56,895 nucleotides of DNA, taken from assembly GCF_014656095.1 (NCBI RefSeq), contig NZ_BNBT01000041.1, positions 1-56,895 on the forward strand. The letters run 5' to 3'. The notes beneath the pieces were generated by a model. It was not told the origin of the DNA. It ran no database searches and saw only the letters and a list, made by a program, of their open reading frames with translations. The stretch is from Streptomyces longispororuber (lineage in GTDB: Bacteria > Actinomycetota > Actinomycetes > Streptomycetales > Streptomycetaceae). Below are positions 16,590-26,500 of this stretch, piece after piece (the stretch's first letter is position 1; every line of letters begins with the position of its first letter). Position numbers and translations under genes: made by a program.

Positions 16590-17642
16590 ATGATCGACAG
16601 GCGCACCTTCAGCAAGGCGTTGGGGCTCGGCACCGGAGCGGCGGCCCTCCCGCTGCCCGGTGCCGTGACGCAGGCCGCCGCGTCACCTCCCGCGCGCGCC
16701 GCGGTCACCGTGCCCGCCGTCACGCCCGGCACCCACACCGGTTTCACCACGGTGAGGCACGTGCGGGCAGGTGTGCTCGACATCGCCTACGCCGAGGCCG
16801 GTCCGGCGCACGGGCCGGTCGTCCTGTGCCTGCACGGCTGGCCGTACGACATCCACAGCTTCGTGGACGTGGCGCCGCTCCTGGCCGGTCTCGGCTACCG
16901 CGTCGTCGTTCCCTACCTGCGCGGACACGGCGGTACGCGGTTCCTCTCCCGCCGCACCCCGCGCACCGCCGAGCAGTCCGCGGTCGCCCTCGACATCGTC
17001 GCCCTGATGGACGCGCTCAGGATCGAGAAGGCGGTCCTCGCCGGTTTCGACTGGGGATCGCGGACCGCCGACGTCATCGCCGCCCTGTGGCCCGGCCGCG
17101 TCAAGGCCCTCGTCTCCACGGGCGGTTACCTCGTCACCGACGTCGAGGCGCAGCGCGAGCCCGCCCCCGCGGCCGTCGAGCACAACTGGTGGTACCAGTG
17201 GTACTTCGCCACCGAACGCGGCAAGAAGGCCATGGAGGACCCGGACCGCCGCGTCGCCCTGTGCCGCCACGTGTGGACCCTCACCTCCCCCACCTGGCAC
17301 TTCGACGACGCGACGTTCGAGCGCACCGCCCGGGCCTTCCACAACCCGGACTACGCCGCCATCGTGCTCCACAACTACCGCTGGCGCATCGGCCTCGTCG
17401 GGACCCAGCCCCGCCACCGCCGCCACGAGGAGCGGCTCGCCGCGCGACCGGCCATCCACGTCCCGACCGTCACCCTCGACCCGGCCCTGGACCCCTTCAC
17501 CCAGCCCGGCGACGGTGCGGCCTACCGCGACCGCTTCACCGGCCCCTACGATCACCGCACCGTCGCGGACGCCGGACACAACCTGCCGCAGGAGGCGCCC
17601 ACCGTCTTCGCCCAGGCGGTGGTCGACGCCGACCGCCTCTGA
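16590..17642 (+). CDS. Tat-exported alpha/beta hydrolase of the epoxide hydrolase type
   Basis: 350 aa; ATG 16590 follows GGAGG with 7-base spacing. The start MIDRRTFSKALGLGTGAAALPL is a canonical twin-arginine signal, with cleavage near residue 31-38. The core has LHGWP, YLRGHGGTRF, the nucleophile elbow AGFDWGS (Asp154) and DAGHNLPQE with the catalytic His, so it uses an Asp nucleophile. It is a clear paralog of the protein encoded at 13083-14078. Export of a folded hydrolase suggests an extracellular or wall-side substrate. The TetR gene 102 bp downstream on the same strand may regulate it. Confidence 0.87.
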   Translation: MIDRRTFSKALGLGTGAAALPLPGAVTQAAASPPARAAVTVPAVTPGTHTGFTTVRHVRAGVLDIAYAEAGPAHGPVVLCLHGWPYDIHSFVDVAPLLAGLGYRVVVPYLRGHGGTRFLSRRTPRTAEQSAVALDIVALMDALRIEKAVLAGFDWGSRTADVIAALWPGRVKALVSTGGYLVTDVEAQREPAPAAVEHNWWYQWYFATERGKKAMEDPDRRVALCRHVWTLTSPTWHFDDATFERTARAFHNPDYAAIVLHNYRWRIGLVGTQPRHRRHEERLAARPAIHVPTVTLDPALDPFTQPGDGAAYRDRFTGPYDHRTVADAGHNLPQEAPTVFAQAVVDADRL

Positions 17643-17731
17643 GCCCGCAACAGCCGCCCCGGAGCCGCGGTACAGGGCCTACCCGCCACCCCCGTGTGGC
17701 GCTAGGCGCGCCATGCTCCCCACTGCGGGAC

Positions 17732-17737
17732 TACACT
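17732..17737 (+). promoter_or_regulatory. Possible -10 box (TACACT) for a leaderless TetR transcript
   Basis: TACACT ends 7 bases before the GTG at 17745. If this is the -10 element, transcription would start at or next to the GTG, giving a leaderless mRNA; no ribosome binding site is visible before the start. No good -35 was found. Confidence 0.35.
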
Positions 17738-17744
17738 CCGTGCG

Positions 17745-18287
17745 GTGAGAGCCGACGCAGCGCGCAACCTGGAAGCCGTCCTGACCACCGCGGCCCGCAT
17801 GCTCGCCGCCGACCCCGGCGCGAGCATCGCGAGCATCGCCGCCGAGGCGGGCGTGGACCGGCGTACCGTCTACCGGCGCTTCGCCTCCCGCGAGGAACTG
17901 CTCTCCGCCATCTACGACGCCCGGCTCACCGCCGTCGAACAGGCCATTGCGGACGCGCGGTTGCGCGAGGCACCCGTCGCCGTCGCCCTGCACCGCTACG
18001 TCGAGAACGTCATCGCCGTCAACCGCACCTGGCCCGTCGACCTGAGCCGCATGCTCAGCGACGACACCGTCCGCCGTCGCAGGGACGTCTCGGTCCAGGA
18101 GGTCGACGCCTTCCTGCGGCGGGCCACCGAAGAGGGCCTGCTGCGCGACGACCTGCCCGAGGGGTGGGCGAGCGCGCTGCTGCCCCAGCTCATGCACCTG
18201 GTCTCGCGCCAACTGCCCGGACTCAGCCCCGGACAGGCGGCGGACACCGTCGTCGACACGCTGCTGCGCGGACTCGGGGCGCCCTGA
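17745..18287 (+). CDS. TetR-family transcriptional regulator, 180 aa
   Basis: Helix-turn-helix at residues about 9-52: LEAVLTTAARMLAADPG, SIASIAAEAGVDRRTVYRRFASREELL. The C-terminal domain is short and lacks a recognisable ligand signature. Start GTG 17745 has no Shine-Dalgarno but a TACACT box 7 bases upstream. Same strand as the Tat hydrolase gene upstream; the dyad at 16344-16360 or the palindrome at 16412-16423 could be its operator. The inducer is unknown. Confidence 0.85.
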   Translation: MRADAARNLEAVLTTAARMLAADPGASIASIAAEAGVDRRTVYRRFASREELLSAIYDARLTAVEQAIADARLREAPVAVALHRYVENVIAVNRTWPVDLSRMLSDDTVRRRRDVSVQEVDAFLRRATEEGLLRDDLPEGWASALLPQLMHLVSRQLPGLSPGQAADTVVDTLLRGLGAP

Positions 18288-18406
18288 CGCGGCGACGACG
18301 GCAGGGGCCGGGCCCCTGACGCGGCGGCGTGGGCGGCCGTACGACATGCGAACGGACGGGTCGGCCGAGGGGCGCGACCGGATGGCTACGGCCGAGGGGG
18401 TGCGGG

Positions 18407-21376
18407 GTGGTGGAGTCAGTCGACGTGACGATGGTCGGCCGTGAGCGCGAGCGGACGGCCCTGGCCGACTTCGTGGCGGCGGACGGGGGCCGGGCCCTCG
18501 TGCTGCGGGGCGACGCGGGCGTGGGCAAGAGCGCGCTCCTGGACCACGTCGCCGCTCTCGCCGCCGGGCGGGGCCACCGCGTGCTGCGGGCGGCGGGCGT
18601 CGAGGCCGAGGCGGAGCTGCCGTTCGCCGGCCTGCACCAGTTCCTGTATCCGCTGCTGCCCTCCCTCGACCGCCTCGACGACAGGCACCGGCGGGTCTTC
18701 GACGTCGTCTTCGGCAGGAGCGAGGGACCGCCGCCCTCGGTCATGACCCTGGGCATCGCGGTCCTCGACCTGCTCGCCCTCGCGGCGTCGCACGAGCCGC
18801 TCCTGCTGGTGCTCGACGACGGCCAGTGGTTCGACACCTCCAGCACCGAGGTGTGCGGGTTCGTGGGGCGACGGCTCACCGGCAGCTCCGTCGGGCTCGT
18901 CGTCGGCCTGCGCGCCGAGGTGCCCTCCGGCTTCGACACGGCGGCGCTGCCCGAACTCCCCGTGGGCGGGCTGTCGGAGCGGGCGTCCGAACACCTCCTG
19001 GACCTGCGGAATCCCGAACTCGACCCCCGCACCCGCCGTCTGATCCTGGCCGAGGCCCAGGGCAATCCGCTGGCGCTGCTCGAACTGCCGCCCCACCTGC
19101 TGCGCGGCGGCCGGACGGCGGGCGGCCACAGCGCTGTCCCCGCGCACACCGGCGTACCGCTGCCCCAGCGGCTCCAGCAGATCTACGGGGCCCGTATCGC
19201 CGCCCTGAGCGGCACCGTACGGGCGGAGCTGCTGCGCGGCGCCCTGGACGGCGTCGGGGCGGGCGCGGCGGCCGGACACACCCGCGGGACGCGCTACCGC
19301 ATGCGGGACGTCGACGCGGCGGCCGCGTACGGGCTCCTGGACATCGACCCGCTCAGCGGCGAGGTCGCCTTCCGGCACCCCCTGGTGCGGTCGGCGGTCG
19401 TCCAGCAGGCGACCCCGAACGAACGGCGCGCGGCCCACGCGGCCCTGGCCCACGTCCACCGCGAGGACGTGGAGCGGCGCGCGGTCCACCTGGCGGCCTC
19501 GACCGTCGACCCCGACGAGCAGGTCGCGGCCGCGCTGGAGGCGGCGGCCGACTCCGCGACCGTACGGGGCGGCTCGCTGGCCGCGGTCTCCTGGCTGACC
19601 CGCGCGGCGGAGCTGAGCGAGAGCCACGGCGAACGGTCTCGGAGGCTGGGCAGCGCGGCCTTCGTCGCCGGTCTCGCCGGCCTGCTGGACCGGGCGCAGC
19701 AACTGGTCCGCTCCGACGCCGTGTCGGGGACGGACGAGTCCCCGGCGTCGGTGGTCGCGGCCGCGTACGGCGCGTTCTACGAGGACGGGGACGTACGGTT
19801 CTCGCGGCAGCAGGTCGTGGCGGCGATCGAGGGCATCCGCGACGGCGGCACCCCCGCACCGGACCTCGGCACCTCCAGCGCGGGCGATGCGCGGGAGCCG
19901 CACGCCGGCGCCGAGCGCGACGCCGATCCCGACGCCGACCAGCCGCGCCCCACCACCGGGGACGCCAACACCCACGCACCGCACCCCGCAACCACCCGGG
20001 ACACCACCGCCCACGCACCGCACCCCGCCGCCTCTCAAGACCGCCCCAGCCACCCGCGGGACGAGGTGCTCACCCGGCTGGTCAACCTGCTCCTGGCCAT
20101 CAGCCAGTACGCGAGCGAGGCGGCGTCATGGGAGCGGACACACGCGCTGCTGGCCTCCCTGGGCGACCGGGTGACCGCGCACTCGCGCATCTACGAGGAC
20201 GCCTGGGGCGACGTCGTTCTCCGCGGCACCGGCGTGCGCGAGCGGGTCGAGCGCGCCCTGGCCGACCTCCGCGGACGCGAACCGTGGGAGATCACCCGCC
20301 TGTGCGTCGCCGCCTACCACGTGGACGCCCTCGGCCCGTACCGGCGGCACCTCCAGCGCGTCGTCGACCGCGAGGTGGAGACCGGGGCCGTGGCGTCCGG
20401 CATGACCATGCTGCACCTCGTCATGCTCGACCAGATGGCGGCCGGTGAGTGGGACGACGCCGAGCGCACCGGGCGGCGCGGCCTGGAGCTGACCACCTCG
20501 CACCACCACGCGCTCTTCGCCCACCACACCCGCGCGTACCTCGGCCTGCTGGCCGCCCTGCGCGGCCGCACCGACCGCGCGCGGGAGCTGCAGGCCGCCG
20601 TCGAGGCCTGGGCCCGCCCCCGCGGCGTGGGGTTCCTGACCCAACTCGCCGACGCCATCGGCACCACCGCCGCCCTCACCGACGGCGACTACGAAGCCGC
20701 GTACCTGCACGCCATCGGCATCACACCCCCCGGCACCTTCACCCCGTACGCCCACCAGGCCCCGCGCACGCTCCTCGACCTCGTCGAAGCGGCCCTGCAC
20801 ACCGGCCGCACCGAACAGGCCCGGCGGCACGCGCTGGCCGCGCGCAGGGCCGGACTGCCCGCCGTCTCCCCCCGCCTCGCCCTCCTGACCTACGGCGCCC
20901 TCGCCATGACCGCCACCGACCTCGCCGAGGCCGACGCGATGTACCGCCGCGCCGAGACCCACCCCGCCGGCGCGGCCTTCCCGTTCGAGCTGGCCCGCAT
21001 CCGCCTCGCCCACGGCGTCCGGCTCCGCCACACCCGGGGGCCCGGCGCCGCGCGCCCCGCCCTCACCCTCGCCGCCGACGCCTTCACGCGCCTCGGCACG
21101 CCGCCCTGGGCCGAGCGGGCCCGCGCCGAACTGCGGGCCGCCGGGGCGTCGGCCCCGGCCGCCCGCGCGCACCGCGCCCCCCTGACGTGGCAGGAGCGCA
21201 GGGTCGCGGAGCTGGCCGCGAGCGGCCTGACGAACAAGGAGATCGGCGCGCGCACGCACCTGTCACCGCGTACGGTCAGCTCCCACCTCTACCGCGTCTT
21301 CCCCAAGCTCGGCATCACCTCCCGGGCCGCGCTGCGCGACGCGCTGGGCAGGCTGCCCGAGGAGCGGAACCCGTGA
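18407..21376 (+). CDS. Large ATP-binding LuxR-family regulator (LAL type)
   Basis: 989 aa from the GTG at 18407 (GAGGGGG at 18394-18400); GTG 18425 and ATG 18431 are alternatives. N-terminal NTPase: MVGRERERTAL, Walker A GDAGVGKSALL, Walker B LLLVLDDGQW. A long helical mid-region follows. Residues about 505-550 are a low-complexity insertion rich in Asp, Thr, His and Pro with a duplicated HAPHPA unit. The last 65 residues are a LuxR helix-turn-helix (LTWQERRVAELAASGLTNKEIGARTHLSPRTVSSHL). Acts as an ATP-gated transcription activator; target and inducer unknown. Confidence 0.9.
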   Translation: MVESVDVTMVGRERERTALADFVAADGGRALVLRGDAGVGKSALLDHVAALAAGRGHRVLRAAGVEAEAELPFAGLHQFLYPLLPSLDRLDDRHRRVFDVVFGRSEGPPPSVMTLGIAVLDLLALAASHEPLLLVLDDGQWFDTSSTEVCGFVGRRLTGSSVGLVVGLRAEVPSGFDTAALPELPVGGLSERASEHLLDLRNPELDPRTRRLILAEAQGNPLALLELPPHLLRGGRTAGGHSAVPAHTGVPLPQRLQQIYGARIAALSGTVRAELLRGALDGVGAGAAAGHTRGTRYRMRDVDAAAAYGLLDIDPLSGEVAFRHPLVRSAVVQQATPNERRAAHAALAHVHREDVERRAVHLAASTVDPDEQVAAALEAAADSATVRGGSLAAVSWLTRAAELSESHGERSRRLGSAAFVAGLAGLLDRAQQLVRSDAVSGTDESPASVVAAAYGAFYEDGDVRFSRQQVVAAIEGIRDGGTPAPDLGTSSAGDAREPHAGAERDADPDADQPRPTTGDANTHAPHPATTRDTTAHAPHPAASQDRPSHPRDEVLTRLVNLLLAISQYASEAASWERTHALLASLGDRVTAHSRIYEDAWGDVVLRGTGVRERVERALADLRGREPWEITRLCVAAYHVDALGPYRRHLQRVVDREVETGAVASGMTMLHLVMLDQMAAGEWDDAERTGRRGLELTTSHHHALFAHHTRAYLGLLAALRGRTDRARELQAAVEAWARPRGVGFLTQLADAIGTTAALTDGDYEAAYLHAIGITPPGTFTPYAHQAPRTLLDLVEAALHTGRTEQARRHALAARRAGLPAVSPRLALLTYGALAMTATDLAEADAMYRRAETHPAGAAFPFELARIRLAHGVRLRHTRGPGAARPALTLAADAFTRLGTPPWAERARAELRAAGASAPAARAHRAPLTWQERRVAELAASGLTNKEIGARTHLSPRTVSSHLYRVFPKLGITSRAALRDALGRLPEERNP

Positions 21377-21392
21377 CGGCGGCCCGCCGCGC

Positions 21393-22178
21393 TCAGCGGG
21401 CCGGCGGACGGGCGCACACGCCCCGCCGGCTCAGCCAGCCGAGCACGTAGTCGGCGACGGAGCGCCAGCCGCTGTCGACGACGAGCGAGTGGGCCCGGTC
21501 CGGGAACTGCTTCAGGTCGGTCACCGCCGTCGTGTCCCCGTACTGCTTGAACACCGCGCGGGTGGCCGCGTCCGGTACGAGTCTGTCCTCCTGCCCCGAG
21601 ACCAGCAGGAGCGGACCGCGCCGCGCGTTGCCGACGTCCGCCGCGGCGCGCGGACTGCGGACCGCTCCCCCGCACCCGAGGTCGGTGAAGAGCCGGGCCG
21701 GCGCCGGTACCACGTAGCGCTCGTGGAGGCGGCGGGACTCCTCCGCCCCGAGGGTGTTGGCGAAGACGTGGTGGAACCGTTCGGGCGACAGGCGCACCAG
21801 GGGTTCGCCGGGGCCTTCCGGGGCGGCGGGCGCGGGCAGCGGGACGCCGTTGACCGGGACGGGGGCGATGGCCACCGCGGCCCGGCCGACGTCGGCGGTG
21901 ACGAGGTGCTGGGCGATCAGCCCGCCGACCGAGTGGCCGACGATGACCGGGGCGGTGTCGAAGGACCGCACGACGCGGGCGAAGTGCTCGGTGAGCGCGT
22001 CCAGGCCGACGCGGGCGAGCCGGTCCGGTGACGCACGCGCGTCCCGGGCGGTGGTCTCCCCGGGCCAGCCGGGCGCGCAGGCCGCGAACCCCCGGCTCTC
22101 GAAGCGCCGCACCCACGACTCCCAGGACAGCGCGTGCAGCCACGCGCCGTTGATGAACACGACGGGAGTACGTTCCAC
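21393..22178 (-). CDS. Alpha/beta hydrolase (serine-type), 261 aa
   Basis: Start taken as the GTG at 22178, directly after GGAGGAG with 6-base spacing; the upstream frame is shadow-like. The sequence begins ERTPVVFINGAWLHALSWESW, and has the nucleophile elbow VIVGHSVGGLIAQ (GxSxG serine), an acidic LLVSGQEDRLVP segment and a catalytic His in DRAHSLVVDSGW. This is the EstC/MhpC-like class of small esterase/lipase-like hydrolases. Cytoplasmic, substrate unknown. Convergent with the LuxR regulator (16 bp between stops). Confidence 0.85.
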   Translation of the reverse strand: MERTPVVFINGAWLHALSWESWVRRFESRGFAACAPGWPGETTARDARASPDRLARVGLDALTEHFARVVRSFDTAPVIVGHSVGGLIAQHLVTADVGRAAVAIAPVPVNGVPLPAPAAPEGPGEPLVRLSPERFHHVFANTLGAEESRRLHERYVVPAPARLFTDLGCGGAVRSPRAAADVGNARRGPLLLVSGQEDRLVPDAATRAVFKQYGDTTAVTDLKQFPDRAHSLVVDSGWRSVADYVLGWLSRRGVCARPPAR

Positions 22179-22485
22179 GACTGGCTCCTCCGAGCATGGC
22201 GACCGTCCGCACCGGCACAGCGGCGACCGCTCCAGCATCGTGCGGGCGCGGTCCGGGCACGACAGTCGAATGACGTAATGCCCCGGCCGCCGGCACACGG
22301 CCCGGGCCGCCCGGGAGGGGCGGACGGGACGAAAAGCACCGACATGTCCCTCGGTGGACCGCCCCCGTCCGCCGGGGGCCGGCCGCGACGGTCGGACACC
22401 GACCGTCAACTTACTCAGGCGTGCGGCGCGGCGGGCGGCGAGAGTGGGCCGGTCAGCTTCCGCCAGCGGGAAGGAACCACGCGTC
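22179..22485. other. 307-bp divergent intergenic region with a 9-bp dyad
   Basis: Separates the hydrolase and the SsgA-like gene. It contains the perfect dyad GACGGTCGG-ACA-CCGACCGTC at 22387-22407, about 80 bp upstream of the SsgA-like start, followed by a less GC-rich CAACTTACTCAGG. The dyad is a candidate operator or 5'-leader hairpin. Nothing else was seen. Confidence 0.5.
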
Positions 22486-22965
22486 ATGAGCGGCCCCAGC
22501 GGCTCCCGGCCGGACGTATCGGCCGGCCGAACGGTACGGCGCGGTCGTCCGCGGCTGACCCTGGACATCGAGCGGGTGCTGGGCGCCACCCAGCGCCAGG
22601 CGATCAGCGCGGAGTTCCGGTTCGACCCGGGTTCCCCGTTGGTCGTGTGCGCGCGGTTCGGCATCGAGGGCGGCCCGCGTGTCCTGTGGCGCATCGGACG
22701 TGACCTGCTGCGGCAGGGGCTGTCCTCGGGAAGCGGGCACGGCGACGTCCGGATCCGGCCGACGGGCCGCGAGGACCGGGCGACCGCCTGGCTCCTGCTC
22801 GCCTCCGGCGACATGGCGGCGGTGTTCGAACTGCCGGTACCCCCGCTGGCGGAGTGGCTCGAGCACACCTACGCGCTCGTCCCCGCCGGTCACGAGCTGC
22901 ACGGAGTGGACTGGGACGCCACCGCCGCGGACCTCCTGGACGGCCCGCGCACGCGCTCCGACTGA
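22486..22965 (+). CDS. SsgA-family sporulation/cell-division regulator (SALP)
   Basis: 159 aa. After an N-terminal extension of about 30 residues rich in Arg, the SsgA-like core is clear: ISAEFRFDPGSPLVVCARF, WRIGRDLLRQGL, GHGDVRIRPT, WLLLASGDMAAVFELPVPPLAEWLEHTYALVPAGHE. The family is confined to morphologically complex actinomycetes and controls septum placement, peptidoglycan and spore maturation (SsgB recruits FtsZ). Which of the paralogs this is cannot be told; the extension is unusual for SsgB. ATG at 22486 chosen with GGAAGGA upstream. It is followed by a strong hairpin terminator. Confidence 0.88.
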   Translation: MSGPSGSRPDVSAGRTVRRGRPRLTLDIERVLGATQRQAISAEFRFDPGSPLVVCARFGIEGGPRVLWRIGRDLLRQGLSSGSGHGDVRIRPTGREDRATAWLLLASGDMAAVFELPVPPLAEWLEHTYALVPAGHELHGVDWDATAADLLDGPRTRSD

Positions 22966-23026
22966 CCCCGGACCGTTCCGGAGGGACTCGGCCGACCGCG
23001 CGCCCCCACCTGCGTGCCTGCCCGTG

Positions 23027-23064
23027 CCGCCGGGCGCACCCGCTTCCAGGGGTGCGCCCGGCGG
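23027..23064. terminator. Strong hairpin terminator between SsgA-like and cupin genes
   Basis: Perfect 15-bp arms (CCGCCGGGCGCACCC and its complement) around an 8-base loop, between convergent stops at 22965 and 23072. Bidirectional, without a T-tract. Confidence 0.8.
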
Positions 23065-23071
23065 TGTCGTC

Positions 23072-23533
23072 CTAGTAGGTGGTCACGAGGGGCTTGGTCT
23101 CGTCGACGACGTAGGTGGAGAGCATCATCGTCGTCACCCGGCCGACGTTGCGGGCGTTGTGGATGGTGTCGGCCGGTATGAAGAACGGGTCCCCGCTGCG
23201 CAGGCGCAGGGGCGGCCGGTCGTCGAACTCCATCAGGACGTCACCGCGGATGATGTAACCCACCTCGACGCCGGGGTGGCTGTGCCGCCCGGACTCCTTG
23301 CACCGGGGGATCTGCACCAGCGTCTGCACGGCCTTCCACCCCTTGGCGGGCGAGGGGTGCTCCTGGAGCAGCGTGCGGGTGACCCCCGAGGTCGGGTCGG
23401 AGTCCTCGGCGGGACGGGCGGTGGGGCCAGGGGCGGACTCCGCGGCGACGGCGCTGTCCGCCAGGGCGGCGGCGCCGAGGGCACCGGCCGCGGCGGCACC
23501 GCTGCTCCGCAGGAGAAGGCGTCGGTCGATCAT
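23072..23533 (-). CDS. Tat-exported small cupin protein
   Basis: 153 aa from the ATG at 23533, 7 bases after GAGGAG. MIDRRLLLRSSGAAAAGALGAAAL is a twin-arginine signal. The mature part is a single cupin: motif 1 around GRHSHPGVEVGYIIRGDVLMEF supplies two histidines and Glu, and motif 2 around GDPFFIPADTIHNARN a third histidine, so it probably binds a divalent metal. Small exported cupins have no uniform function; a lyase or isomerase role is possible. It is downstream of the CdtB-like fusion gene by 54 bp on the same strand, so both may be one transcript. Confidence 0.82.
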   Translation of the reverse strand: MIDRRLLLRSSGAAAAGALGAAALADSAVAAESAPGPTARPAEDSDPTSGVTRTLLQEHPSPAKGWKAVQTLVQIPRCKESGRHSHPGVEVGYIIRGDVLMEFDDRPPLRLRSGDPFFIPADTIHNARNVGRVTTMMLSTYVVDETKPLVTTY

Positions 23534-23587
23534 CGTGTGTCTCCTCATCGTCGGGGGGCCGGGCGTGCACGGCCCGGGAAGCGGGGT

Positions 23588-26500
23588 TCAGGAGTGGTAG
23601 TCGCGCAGGAACAGTGAGGAACCGGGGTCCGTCCTGGTGGCGTTGACGCCGTCCCCGTGGCTGTAGTCGTTGCGCTCGTTGTCCGCCCAGTCCTGGATGG
23701 GGCCGCTCCCGGTCCGCAGGTGCTGGAAGGCGCTCGCGTCCCCGTCGGCGGACCCGAACTGGTACACCCTGGAGGTGTCGGCGTAGGGCCGGTACGGCTC
23801 GTAGGGTCCTCCTGGAGCCGTCTGTTTCGCCAGGGTGTTGCGGAAGAAGACGTTCTGCGGGCCGCTGGAGCCGGACCAGCCGATGCCCTTGCTGCCGGCG
23901 GCCCAGTAGACGGGCCACCAGGTGCCCTTGTCGCCGTTCCCGCCCTCGCCGCCGCAGTTGGTCTCGCACTCGCTGGAGGAGTGGTTGTGGGGCACGCGCA
24001 CCGTGTTGTTCTCGAACAGGTTGCGGCGCTCCCAGCCGCCGTGCAGGTTCAGGTCGGAGTCGAAGTCGTTGCCGAGGGCGACGTTGCCGGAGGCCGACCA
24101 CTGGAAGGTGAAGTGCCGCAGGTTGCGGCTGGTGTTGAAGGCGTACAGCGAGTCCCAGACGCGGGAGCCGCGCAGGTAGCCGTTGCCGCCCTTGCCCTTG
24201 TTCCAGGAGCCGTCGAAGACGTTGCGCTCGATCTGGATGTTCCTGGCCGTCTCGGTGACGACCGGGTGCGAGCCGACCATGTCCGCGCGCACCCCGCGCA
24301 CCCAGGAGTCGGTCGCCCATTTGAAGACGATGCCGTGCATGGCGTACTCGGGTGCCATGTTGCCGTAGTTGTGCACCGCTTGCGCGGGGGTGAGCCGGTA
24401 CGTGCCGCCGTCGAACTTGGGCAGTCCGTTCACGTCCTGGGTGAAGGAGAAGTCCTCGAACCCCACGTCGGTGATCGTCTTCAGGGCCGTGACCTTGCTG
24501 GCGTAGGGCTTGCCGCCGACGCCGAGCGGCGGGGAGCCGTCGGAGGTGGAGTCGACCGGGACGTCGAACTCCAGCGGCTTGTCGATCGTGACGGTGTGCT
24601 CGGCGGCGTCCACGGAGGTGATGGTGAACATCTGCTGGCGCATGTGCAGGTTCTCCAGCCTGCCGTCGTCGGCCGCCGCTCCGGCGACCTGCTGCGCCTG
24701 GTAGAACTTCAGGCTGTTGGCCGCGCCCACCCACAGGTCGCCGCCGGGCTTGAAGTCCTCCATCTTCGCCTTGGTGTTGAGCTGGATGGTCCGGTCGCCC
24801 CGGCGTGCCGCGTAGTCGGCGTCGCCCGAGGCGCCGGCCACGGCGACTCCCGACTCCCAGTGCTGGTTGACGGAGCCCTCGAAGAGGTCGCGGCGGTTCT
24901 CCGGGATCTTGTCGGGGTAGCCGCAGATCTTGTGGTACTTCTCGGCGACCTCCCGGGTCTGCACCCGGAACAGTCCGCGCCCCGGCCAGATCCAGCCGCC
25001 CGTGCCGACGTTGTTGCCCGTCGTGAACGCGCACTTGTGGGTCATGGCGCCCTGGTTCCAGCGCTCGCCCTTCTCCGTCAGCTTGTCGTAGCGGGTGTTC
25101 TCGTCGGGGCGGAAGACGATCCGTGAGCCGTTCGCCGGGTCCGAGCCCTGTCCCCGGATCACCAGGTGGGAGGCGTCGACGGCTAGCTGCTTGCTGACGT
25201 CGAGCACACCCTTGGGCAGTTCGATCACCGACAGCTTCCCGGGGTGCGCGCCGGGCGTGCAGGAGGTGCGGATCTGGTCGATGGCGCGCTGCAGACCGGC
25301 GGTGTCGTCCTGTCCGTCGTCGGGCCGCACCGCGAACTTCTGCTCCAGCGCGGACGGGGTGAGGTGGCAGGTGGGGTCGGGGTTGCGGGCGGCGGCGCCG
25401 GGCAGCGGCTCCCCGGCGCGGTAGCCGGCCCGGCTCCAGTCGGGCAGCCCGGCGACGGGGGCGCGCCGGTTGCTCCTGCTCAGCACTGTCGTGGTGTCCA
25501 CGGTCCCGTCGACGTCCCCGGGCGCGGCGGACGCCTTGCCCGCGCAGGACGAGACCACCGGGGAGTCGCCGAGCCGCTCCGCGATCTTCGTCAGGCAGGC
25601 GGCCAGGGCACGCTGACCGTAGTGGTTGGGGTGCACGGCTTCCTGCTGGTTGCCCTGGGCCTGCCACGGCAGGTCCTTGAGGCCTTCGACCACGTACGGC
25701 ACCCAGCGCACCCACTCGGCGTGCTCGGCGCCGAGCGGCGACGAGAGCGTGTGGCTCTTGCCGGCCTGCCGCGTCGTCCTGCTGCACAGCTCGTGTCCGG
25801 CGAACGCGTCCTGGAGGTCCAGGAAGGAGACCCCGGCCTCGTCGGCGGCGCCGCGCAGCATGGCGCTGATGCGCGGCACCACGGAGGAGTGCGCCCAGTC
25901 GCTGTCCGCGTCCAGGAAGGGACAGCCGCCGCTCAGGTACCGGCTGTAGTTCGCGGGCGGCACGGGCGCGTTCTCCGGGTCGCGGTAGTCGCGGCCCAGG
26001 GGCAGGGGGTTCGGGTAGGACTGGAGCACGATCTGGTACGTGCCGTCCTCCTGGCCCGCCTCGCGCAGCGTCGCGCGGATGGCCTCGACCGTCCGCACCA
26101 CCTTGGCCCGCACCGGGCCGAGGCCGTCGGCGAACTCCTTCTCCTTGGCTCCGCGGCACCCCTTGTTGAACAGTGACGGGGAGAAGTACGCCTTGACGCA
26201 GTCCTGGAGGATGTCGGCGAACTTCAGGTCGTTGCCGCCGACCGAGAGGACGACGAGCCGTACGTCGTTGTCCCGCGCGATGTCCCGCAGGTCCTCGACC
26301 TGCGGCCGCTGCCCCTTGTACCCGGTCGTGGTGACGTTGTCCGTCGTCGCGCCGGAGCAGGCGATGTTGAACCGCCGCTCCCCCGGTACGTCCTCGTACC
26401 GCAGGCCCTTGATCTCGGCGGAGTCCGACCGGTCGCAGGCGCTGCCGCCCTTGTCGTACGACGTGTCGCCGTAGACCTTGGCCGGGTCGTGGTCGCAGAC

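Noticed and set aside
22179..22868. N-terminal extension of the hydrolase to 491 aa
   Set aside because: Added residues are low-complexity and GTG 22178 has an ideal GGAGGAG site.
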